From the NCBI GenBank assembly GCA_028673005.1, contig CM054113.1:206947504-207011503 (forward strand): DNA of 64,000 bases. The letters run 5' to 3'. The translations under genes and the position numbers were made by a program. Source of the DNA: Tanypteryx hageni. Lineage: Eukaryota; Arthropoda; Insecta; Odonata; Petaluridae. This document shows positions 48,067-57,460 of the stretch, in pieces. Below the pieces are notes generated by a model. That model saw nothing but the letters and a program-made list of their open reading frames with translations, did not search any database and was not told where the DNA came from. Positions within the stretch are counted from its first letter, which is position 1. The number at the start of each line of letters is the position of its first letter.

Positions 48067-48268
48067 TGAGTTTTTCTGAGTGATTGTGCGTGCGTGTGTG
48101 CGTGCATGCCTTTCTTTTTTTAGTCTAGTCTTCGACAACAGGTCCCTGTAGGTCATCGTCCTGCAAACTTGTAAGTCTAATTTTAATTTTTTTTTCTATT
48201 TTCTCTTATTGACGTGTGAGTGCTCATCTGCATTATTTTACGGTTCAGGAATTTTTATTTTAATTCCA

Positions 48269-49998
48269 TTCTGTACACCGTAGTCTACAAATTTCATTTT
48301 CAACAATCAAACGATTCTTTTGCACGAGGTCGAGTTATTAAGAACAAAATGGCAGGTCGACGGTGGGTGATTCGTACCCATTCGTGGATTCGTACCCATA
48401 TAAGGAACTTCAGTCGGTATATCCCGTTGGATTTGCAATTAGACACCAATAAAGGAATGCAATGCAAAAAATTTCTGTGAAGGAAGTAATAGGGGAAAGA
48501 GAGACGAAATAGCAAAGGAATCAGTGCTTATGAAACAAAAAAGCCAAAAACCAATCATCATAGGTCATTTTACTCATCCATAGACATTAATTAGAGCTCA
48601 ACCACCAGTGATCATGTTCTCGACGAAAGCGAACGATATAATGGCCGAAAACCTTTAAAAATATAAACGACACAAAATTAAGAATACACAATACCCCAAG
48701 ACGTGTGGGCAACATGTGATATCAGCAGTGAAGCAATGATTATCTGCTTTTTGCTGTTTTTGTCGCTGAATATGCACTCAAAACTAAGAAAACCCTATAT
48801 CAGTCTCTTTAGGGAAATTTTGATGGGCAGTTCAATAGTCGATAATAACATGCAAAACGTAAACTTCCAGAGTATTAACATATATAACATATGTTATTCG
48901 TTGGCGTAGTCAGCGACGAGCAAACACGCTCGTCCACTCGCCAGTGACGAGTGAAAAATCACGGCTGGCAAGCAAAAAAATACTTTTATTCCCGGTGCCA
49001 TTTTTTTATTACTATTTTCAAAAAGATTATTTGTTCCGATCTAGGGATGTAGTTCGATATTTACCGTGGGAAACAAATCAACTAATTGTATTTGTCTATT
49101 ATTTTAACATAGAATAGAACAGAAAATTCATGAAGATTCGTTATAATCAATTATTTTTGTAATTAAAGAGTATTGTTAAAATTAAATTACCTAGAATTAA
49201 TAATTTGGCAACGAAAGGGTTAATTGGCTACGAAACAAAGACAATATATATATATAATGAAGTGACTGAGTTTGACGAGAGTTATTGTTGCTTGATTGGT
49301 GAAGTCAACAGCCATTTCCTCTCTCGTCGATAATTACCAACAGATATATGCATGATTTGAAAATTGTTTTCCAGAAGTAATGTGTCGCAACATGCGCGCT
49401 TACACACATATTATCATAATAAAAGCCTAGATGTGTTTGTGTATAACGCTGACGTCACCAATGGCAGTTTTTAACGCGTTTTAACAAACTTCCCGATTAG
49501 GTGGAAGGTTGAAATTTCGCAGAAATGTTTGATTCAGATATAAAAATTAAATGACGAAAAAATATGAAAAAAGACCCGGGTTCGACTCCAGGAGGGCGAT
49601 TTAAATTTCCCGTAAGATAGCACGTAAATAACGACTTTTTAAAGTGCAGGATTTTATTCTTTTGGAAATTAAAATTAGAAATAATTGACGTACGATCTTC
49701 GAACTTGAACTATGTTTTAGAAAAATTAACTATGTTTATTTTTATATTCATCTTTTTCCGCCTACCGTTCGAAATTTCTCACATTAAACGTTGTAATCGC
49801 ATATTTTGGAAAAATATCTGCTTTTAAACTACGTCATTGTTAAACTTCGAGAATCAATTGTTGTCTCAACCCGCACATGTATAATATATACGAGTGCATA
49901 AATTGCCTTAAATTAGCATAGGATTTTTTGCGAAATTACGTAATCCTAATGAACTGGGATTTAGTTTGGATTCTTTTGCTTGTCTAAACGACTACATA
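48269..49998. other. No gene recognised
   Basis: AT-rich. At 48910-48970 GACGAGC and ACTCGCCAGTGACGAGTG recall the interior of the 44613 MITE (ACTCGCCAG), possibly a decayed relative. No coding signal. Confidence 0.35.
49571..49660 (+). repeat. tRNA-derived SINE fragment, same family as 13620-13710
   Basis: B box GGTTCGACTCC at 49579-49589 within GACCCGGGTTCGACTCC, followed about 55 bp later by AGTGCAGGATTTTATTCT. Both parts match the minus-strand copy at 13620-13710 in the same order. No A box is visible. Confidence 0.5.
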
Positions 49999-50300
49999 GA
50001 TGCAGAGTAAGAGAGAGATAGGAAGGAAAGGATGGGATGGAAGGTACATAGAGAGTAAAAGAGGTATAGAATTAGAAAAGGACGGAAGGAAAGAGATAAA
50101 GAGGGAGAGAGATAAAGCTGGAGAGAGATAAAGAGGGAGAAAGAAAGGGGGAGAGCTATGGATTGGGACAGGAGGGAATGGGGGAGGTGGGAGAAAAGAG
50201 AGGCAGAGAGGAGGGAGAGAGAGAGAGAGGGAAGGAAAGAGAGAAAAAGGGAGGGAGACAGAGGAAGGGAGAGAGGGACGGCGAGATGGAGGGAGGGAAT
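49999..50300. repeat. Purine-rich low-complexity tract
   Basis: G/A-rich with GAGAGATAAAGAGGGA-type units near 50090-50150 and a GA run near 50215-50230. The 90-codon Arg/Glu frames here are compositional. Confidence 0.65.
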
Positions 50301-51058
50301 ATTATTATTTATTCATTATTATTATTCATTTTTGACAAGGGGCTCAACATTGACGAAAACAAGAATGAGAAAGAAATTCTACCGAATCTCTATTTTGGCA
50401 AATTTTATACCGACTCGAACTCAATAATTGCAGCTGTTATTATTCATTTCTAAGTAACCCATTGAATTTCAATGGGCAATTACTCTATAAAAATAAACTA
50501 ATCTGTGATTACCCATAATAATGAGTTACGATTACTTATGATGTATGGCTTCAGTAGGATTACCAGTCTTACGACGGGTTTTACAACCATATAATAACTG
50601 ACACCAGTCATATGATGGGCAAAACACTAGTATAAAATATTCCATGAGATTCTTATGGATGACAGACAGCTTAAGCCCAAGAGATCAACCTAATACCAAT
50701 ACTAACGTACATCTCACTTATATAGACGAAACATTTGAGTAGCAACCTAGATTTTTGGCGAAATCGATCAGAATTTCAGAATGTTAACCCTAGATTACTA
50801 ATCATTCGTCTGTAAGACGATGGTCAAAACAAAAATGTCTTCCCGCAACGGGTAGTATGCGGAGAACATCGTGGGAACTTATGTGTGGACTGTACTGCGA
50901 AAAATTAATTATTACTAGAATTCACCGAGGTTATTAGTGGCGTTAAAAATTTAATTATATAAAGTTGTTTAAAAAAAATAAGTATCAACATAGCGTAGAT
51001 TCTCAGACTAAAGGTTAGTAATCCCGTTCCTCGAGATAAGGTAAGCAATCCGCGTCTA
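50301..51058. other. No gene recognised
   Basis: AT-rich. CCCATTGAATTTCAATGGG at 50458-50476 is a short palindrome with unknown role. Confidence 0.35.
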
Positions 51059-51400
51059 ATCGCCGACATCCGTTAGACATGTAGCAATTGCATCGTTTTC
51101 CATGAAATCCACTCGCGCGTCCAAGTCGTCCCACTTCCAGGGAAATCTAGGACGAATGAGGAGTGACGGATGGGAGAGAGACCGCCGTCGACGCGCGACT
51201 AATAAAACGAAACGCGCGACTTCCCAGCGAACGCAGGCGTCTGTCGAAGGAAACCGCTCGCGGGCATGCTTGCCCGCGCGATCACGCCCGCGTTCCCAGC
51301 GCACGTTAGCGGGTTCCTCGGGCTTGTCTCATTAGGGCGCGCGCGGGGACGCATCGAACCTCCGATAGATGAGGACGCGGTGGATTTCGGCGTTGATGTC
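51059..51400. other. CpG-rich segment with a GC hairpin
   Basis: This 340-bp stretch is rich in CG and GC dinucleotides (CGCGCGT, GCGCGCGCGG), unlike the AT-rich flanks. CGCGGGCA-TGCT-TGCCCGCG at 51259-51278 forms an 8-bp-stem hairpin. Open frames on both strands (77-82 codons) overlap and have no domain. A CpG-island-like regulatory region of a gene outside the window is possible, but no TATA box or initiator could be assigned. Confidence 0.4.
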
Positions 51401-51654
51401 TCCGGATGGGGAGAAATAAAAAAGTAAACAAAACGCACGCGGTCTTCGTTGAACTACGGATCGCCTTCCCAGCATCGGAGGCTTAAAAAAAGGAAAAATT
51501 GAGGGGGGGGAGAGCGATGGTAAACCCGGACACCATAGGAACTAAACACGGAGCAAATGATCCAGAAATATAGGACGGTGGTCTGAGAGAACGGAGTGAG
51601 GTGGGGGAGGAGTAGAGGGTGTCCTATGTGGGTTAGTGGGATCTTGCGGCGGAC

Positions 51655-52000
51655 GGATTGAATCAGATGGGAGGGGAGCGTGAAAGGGAGGGAGGAGGGC
51701 GAGGTAGGAGTGCGGGAGAGGAGGGCGGGGGAGGAGGGCGGGGGAGGAGGGCGGGGGAGGAGGGCGGGGGAGGAGGGCGGGGGAGGAGGGCGGGGGAGGA
51801 GGGTGGGAGAGGAGGGCGGGAGAGGAGGGCGGGGGAGGAGGGCGGGGGAGGAGGGTGGGAGAGGAGGGCGGGGGAGGAGGGCGGGTGAGGAGAGGGGGAG
51901 GAGAGGGGGATGAGAGGGGGAGGAGAGGGGGAGGAGAGGGGGAGGAGAGGGTGAGGAGAGGGTGAGGAGAGGAGGAAGAGAGGGGGAAGAAAGGGGTTGA
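51655..52000. repeat. GC-skewed 12-bp minisatellite
   Basis: About 51718-51890 is GGAGGAGGGCGG in 12-bp steps, changing to GGAGGAGAGGGG from 51890 to 51970. A period of 12 keeps every frame open, giving Gly/Arg/Glu repeats on + and a 310-codon Pro/Ser frame on -. The G runs (GGG, GGGGG every few bases) make it a good candidate for G-quadruplex formation. Not a gene. Confidence 0.85.
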
Positions 52001-53889
52001 GGATTGTGGGGACGTAAGAAATCCGCCCTCTATCGAACACGAAGAGGCTTCTCGATTCGATGTAGAGAAAGCGGGAGGCTGCAGGAGGGAAGGGGGAGGG
52101 CGGGTGGGTGTAGGTGGGGAGTGGTGAACTCACGGGGAGAGTTTGGTTCGGAATACGAGTCGAGATAGCAATGGAATGACAGGGTGGTTGGGAGAAAAGG
52201 AGGTGGGAAGGAAGAATTGCAGGAACGGGGGCGGTCTGGGGGGAGGGGCGGAAGGCTGGATCTAAGGATGGTGGGGGAAAAACGGAGTGATCGGGGGAAT
52301 ATGGGGGGGGAGGGGGTGGACGGGGGCGTGGAATGGACATGCAACTGGTTTCCATTGAAACGGGAGGAAGCAAAAAGAGCAAACGGAGCGATAGAAATGT
52401 CTCGAGATGATGGACGACGAAAAGAAATAAGGTTAAGCGGTAACTTCGCTGAGAAATGGAAACTGGAAGAGTTCGATTTGAACAGGATAAAATGACATAC
52501 CGAAAGAGGGGAAAAAACATTCTCAGATATTTTCCATCTGGATCGTGGGAAATTTTGTTCGGGCTATACCACGGCAATACACACATGACGAACAAAAGAG
52601 AATCGATGTAAAAACACTCGGAGCGTAGTTTCGTCGACGTCCTTTAAAACCTTCGAAAACGGATAAATAACATCTACGGAGAACGTAAATAGAGCAAAGC
52701 CGTTAAGCATTGCATGCGTCCGGAGTTACCAAGGTTACGTCCCTTACGAAATCCAAAGGGAAAGATTAATTAATTCTCTCTCGAAAAAAAAAGTCCGCCC
52801 GTGATTCGCAAGTGGGTCGAAAACGATTTACCCCGTTTTTTGTTACGACGGGTGGGAAAGGAAACACCGCAACAGTCGAGGTCCTCTCATTTGAAACCTG
52901 CAAATAAGGAGACTCGTCCTAAAACTTTTTTTTCTCTCTACTTGAAACCATTTTTTGCGGTGTGCGCGATCCTCGTTTGGACTCCCGAGTCTTTATCCAA
53001 ATCGACTCGCCATCGATCTCGATTGAAAAATAATTAAATAAAATAAAACCACTCGGCTCAATTGACGCGAAACATTACGAAAGAGAAAAAAATAAGGCAA
53101 TACAAGAGGAAGAACCCTCTTCTTGTTTCCCCTTTTCCAAGGCCCTTCTTCTTTTTTTGTAAACCGTCGCATTCGGAAAAGCAGAGGAAGAGATAAAAGA
53201 GATTTGCACTACGAGGAAGCAAAAAAAAAAAACAAAAGACGACGACACTCCGAAGGCGCAAAATCATCCAAGAATCACGAGGGAAAATGGAACGACCTTT
53301 GAGTCAAGGGAGACACGCCGTGAAAAACCGCACGTCTTGCTTTTTTGCCACGGCGTGCGTGAGATCGGAACAAAGGATGAAATGGGTTTGGTCAAAAGAG
53401 AGAGAAAAGGAGAAAAAAAGGGGATGGAAGAGGGATGGGAAGGGAGGGAAGTGAAGAAATAAGGAGACTTTCCCGAACAGATCTGGAAAAGTCACTTCCA
53501 CCAATGGGCGCAGCTTCTGAGAAAACTGTTCGAGGAAAAGTCAAAGGAAGATAAGAGAGCGAGGCAAAGATGAGAGAGGAGAAAGACATGAAGATGGATA
53601 GCGGTTTTTATTGGGAGCCCCAACTTAACCCATCGACAAAAAGATGGATGCAACGAAAGGATAGGGTGACATTTTATGGACTATAAAAACAATGATAAAC
53701 ACAGGTAATACTACCTATAAGTAAGTAATGAATGATTGGTAAAGACAATTTGTGTCCCTTATCACAGAATAAAGACAGGAAAAAGTGCTCGTTCTTTCTT
53801 TCATAAAATAACTAAAGCACATTAGCGATAAAAAGACTGAAGAAGGATACCGATGGACTAGTATAGTAAGGCGAAGAGAAATATATATA
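52001..53889. other. No gene recognised; purine-rich to 52330
   Basis: 52001-52330 is still G/A-rich with a GGGGGGG run near 52305. Beyond that the sequence is mixed, with short purine patches at 53395-53460. No domain found. Confidence 0.4.
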
Positions 53890-54505
53890 CAGGTTTCCCT
53901 CTCTTTATGCGGGGGTTGCGTTCCAGGAAAGTGACGCATAAAGCGAATTCGCATAAACAGAACCCATATTTACGTGTAAATAATACGGATACGTTACACA
54001 AACAATCCTAACTCCCTTCGAAGATGCTGTTCTTTCGCTCCATAACAACATCTTATGCGTCAAAAACAATCTTAAAACAATTAACGCTGTAAATGATACT
54101 CGCCAATAAAAGGAAGCAGACGAACACAAGTGGTGGCTGTTATGGGTGATAGGTTTAAAGTGCTGGACGGTTGTCTTGGTCCAAACCAAGTTCCGCGGGA
54201 AAAGTCACAATACTTCTCAAGTATGCTCAAACAGTATCACAAGATATCTTCTCATCTCCACTCTACAATATCCTCTCCACTCTCATCTCTTTTACTGTAG
54301 TATTAATACGCACAGCGTTAGAGACAACGAGAGACTGAATGGGCGCCTTGTGGTATAGTGAACTTTCTTTCATTTGTATTGCACTGGCCGCGGAACCGCA
54401 TAAGAGCGAATCAAAGACGCATAAAAAGAAATTCCGGTAGCAATAAGTTTGTCGCATAATAGCGAATTCGCATAAAGCGAACCCGCATAAAGAGAGGGAA
54501 ACCTG
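53890..54505. mobile_element. TA-flanked element with perfect 24-nt TIRs (616 bp)
   Basis: The first 24 bases, beginning CAGGTTTCCCTCTCTTTATG and ending CGGG, are the exact reverse complement of the last 24. TA flanks both sides (53888-53889, 54506-54507). GCATAAAGCGAA and GCGAATTCGCATAA motifs recur near each end as subterminal repeats. The TA target and CAG-type ends fit the pogo/Tigger branch of Tc1/mariner. No transposase is encoded, so it would need one in trans. The perfect ends suggest recent activity. Confidence 0.85.
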
Positions 54506-54507
54506 TA

Positions 54508-57254
54508 TTTACTTCAAGGTTTACAGTAGATTATCCAAAACGTACAGAAATATTCTACATTACGCAATCGGTGAAATGATAGCTTTAGAAAAGTAGGAAC
54601 CGCCCTTCAAAATAAAAGAGACTTGAATGCCTAATGATGACGAAGTTGACGCCCTGTTAGCAATTCTTCACTTCAATCAATTACTACAATTGTGTTCTCC
54701 TGATTACAATGAGAAATACGAAGCTAGAAAAATGAGTATTTTTAGGAATTTAAGAAATAACAGACTTGCAAATAAGCTAAAGCACTCGAGAGGTGATGAT
54801 ATAAAAAAATATCAGTACGCTTTTGAAAACAAAGTTATCTCGCCGCGCACGCGCAGACGCAAAGTCCAATTTGGACGACGCCGCCGTTATCTCTACTTCT
54901 CCCTTGAGAAATGCAGCTCTGAAAAAAAAGTTCGGAGTGCGATGCCCGTTTTCCTGCACGGCGAAAACAAATAACTTTTCGCCGCCGAACCGATTTTCCC
55001 GGCAGAAAATAATATGAAAAAAGTCGTCCAAAAATGTAGTGTTCCTGTCTGTTCCGAGCTTGGGATGCCATAACATGCGATATATTTTCCCTGAGCAAAA
55101 CACTCGCATGTTTTTCCACGGATCTATGCGTTTTTTTCTTTGAAGTACTCTACCCAATGACCGATATTGACCTGAAGACAGGTAACATAAACGGAAACCG
55201 GTAAAAAACAAGCCGTAAAATGAAAATCAAAAGTCTTGATGTTGCGTTGGATATTAATAATTAAATAATTAGTAATAATTTAAAAGGACTCCATTGCTTT
55301 GGAAACATTACTCAGTTGTGATGTCTTTCAAAAGGAATGACACGTGATACCATTCTTCAGTGTGCTGTAGGATGTAAAATTCATGTGCTCAATTTAAGAT
55401 GTTCCAGTAGGAGTCCGCAAGGTGAAAAAGATTGAACTACCTGGACTAGTTTATAAAGCGGGTCAACTAACAAACAATGATCCCCAGCATTTCAATTGCG
55501 CAAGCTTCTTCCGTGCCAACAATAAATACGCAATTTCTTTTTTTTTAATGTTTCATGATTTATGCCCTACTAATTTTTAAAAACACGTATCCATTTTTTC
55601 CTCGATGGTCCGTAGGAAATGTCTTTCAGAGAGTTAAATACGTCGTAGTTATGGTTGCATCAAACTTCCGCATCCGACGCAACGTTTAATTGGCGAGGAA
55701 AATAATTAAACTTCACACTGGCGCAAAGCGTTGCAGTGCGTACTTGAGGGAAATACCGACGGATTGATGAGAGGCGATAAGTGCGACGACCTGTGATCAG
55801 GTGAAGGGATAAAGCATGTAAGAGAAGGCGGGAGAAGAAGACCTTGCGCGATAGGGGGGAGAATCTCGTTATAAGACGTTATGAAGGAGAAGGGGTGAAA
55901 TATAGACGAGACTATTCCTTTCCTTGCGCGAATGTTGGAAGCCCTTCGACTATTCAACCACCCCAGAATTAACAATGAGGCGATCCTATTTTTATAACAA
56001 AAATATGAAGAGATTTTCGACGGATTTCACATTTCTGGCAAAATTCCCTGGAAATAACATGTGCATACGAGGAGACTTCTACGAAACACAAGACAAAGAA
56101 GCTCCTCAGAAAAGCTCATTTTCCCTCAGCAAATGAGTTTTAAACAGACAAAAAAATCAGCAATTCACGATGAAATTCAACATCGCTTCATGTGTTTCTA
56201 AGGTGATCGAATGGTAATGAACATCGACCTTCCCCCCCACACACACACCCATCTCAAGAAATATCGGAAAGGGAATGTGGCTCAGAGACTAAAAGGAGCG
56301 CAGGAGATCCGGGTTCACGTCGCGTTCAAATACGGCAATCCACGCGTTCTCCCACATCCATCCGCATCGTCGAACATATGTACGCATCCCTCGCTTTGCG
56401 TGGTACATGCGCTCCTAGAAAAGACCGTGTAAAGTGTGGCATGTTCTCCAATAGGAAAATGCGAGGTTATATTTGAGCGCCGTCTTCAGGTCGAGAAGCA
56501 ACAATTCAGTCGTGCTGTATTAATTTCCTTTCTTATGTATAACCTCTTAGTCGAACTTAAACCTTTTTACAATGTTCGGAGATCGTTTCAAATTGGTGCT
56601 AAAGGAAACTGACGACCGCGTAAGTCGAGGTAGTTCCAGAAAAAGAAAACCGTGCTAAACTGAAAGTGCGTAAAGCGAAACCGTGCAATTTGAGGGATCA
56701 GAGTAAATATCGCATAATGGATTGCCTATTCATTCACCCTTGTGGCGATAATTTTGAAAATGCCTATGAATACAAATATGGAGGTGTGAGTAATAAATTA
56801 GATGGCGGGTGTAAGACGACATTGCGGCGTAAATGCAGTGGGAAGCATTCGAAACAATAACGCGAAGCGTATCAAATAATTAAATAAAATTAAGTTAATC
56901 GACGGAATAACGACGATTGAAATTTACCACTACATCATAAACTCGGAAAGTGACGCCATGAACATCAGTGAACCTTTTAAGGCTCGTCGCGATGGTCATA
57001 AATACATAAAGAATGAAATTCTGATAATTTCCGCCATTAATTTATTTATGGACAGAAAATGACGGAATATGTTACCAAGAACGAAATAAGAGGCACCAAT
57101 AGCATTATAAACCAGGATATAACACGATCTGAGAGCAAAACCGGGACAAAATATGCATTATTCTTTCTTTTGATTTTTTGCAGCTTTAACCAACCGACCG
57201 AGACTATTTTCCCAATTCAGGAATATCCTGTTATAATACACGAGAAAGAGAGAG
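54508..57254. other. No gene recognised
   Basis: An open frame at 54627-54974 (115 codons) has a plausible start, but no domain and an overlapping minus-strand frame, so it is left uncalled. At 56560-56680 GTCGAGGTAG and GTAAAGCGAAACCGTGC look like remnants of a Tigger-type element. Confidence 0.35.
56274..56335 (+). repeat. tRNA-like SINE head
   Basis: A box-like TGGCTCAGAGA (56278-56288, last base off consensus) is followed 24 bp later by B box-like GGTTCACGTCG (56312-56322). The spacing fits a tRNA-derived pol III promoter, but the arms do not fold into a convincing tRNA. Confidence 0.4.
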
Positions 57255-57460
57255 CATGATTAAAGAGGAGTTCGAAGGAAAAAGAGAAAGAGGCAGAAGA
57301 AGATTACACCTGATACACGACTTTAAAGGGAAATAGAGCTATCAAGACATGAAGAAGACTGCGTAAAATAAGATTATGTGCAGAACAAGGTTTAACCATG
57401 GATAATCACGGACCTGTCTACGGACGCCCAACCAATGATGATGTTGATGATAGCCCTAGG
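57240..57460 (+). mobile_element. 5'-truncated LINE copy (same family as 60228-61120)
   Basis: From about 57258 the + strand reads MIKEEFEGKRERGRRRLHLI then HDFKGK, stop, SYQDMKK. This matches the C-terminus encoded at 60.3-60.4 kb on the minus strand (MIKDVLEGKLDGKRERVRKR, DDLKGKESYQDMKD). The 3' UTRs also match: AGGTTTAACC, GATAATCACGGACCTGTCTACGGAC, and a terminal (ATGATG)-like tail at 57435-57455. A TAG stop within the conserved peptide shows it is dead. The 5' break is near 57240. Confidence 0.75.

Larger units (their letters stand above)
47762..48268. repeat. 500-bp foldback (long inverted repeat, about 230-bp arms)
   Basis: The left arm (strong from 47780 to 48010) is the reverse complement of the right arm (48026 to 48250) with few mismatches, around a 15-nt spacer. 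Matching landmarks are CCTGAACCGTAAAATAAT, AGACTTACAAGTTTGCAGGA, CAGGGACCTGTTGTCGAAGA, and AAGAGTTAAGCTCT versus AGAGTTTAGCTCTT. CA/TG-rich microsatellite sits in the same place in each arm (47928-47940 and 48085-48103). Weaker similarity continues 15-20 bp outside. The structure fits a foldback element or two head-to-head copies of one short repeat. Transcription across it would give a long hairpin. Confidence 0.9.

Noticed and set aside
51663..52595. 310-codon minus-strand open frame
   Set aside because: Covers the 12-bp minisatellite. The Pro/Ser repeats follow the DNA period, and the ends have no domain.
54627..54974. 115-codon frame with ordinary amino-acid composition
   Set aside because: It looks less biased than the others, but has no recognisable family and overlaps a 144-codon minus-strand frame. 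Not enough to call a gene.
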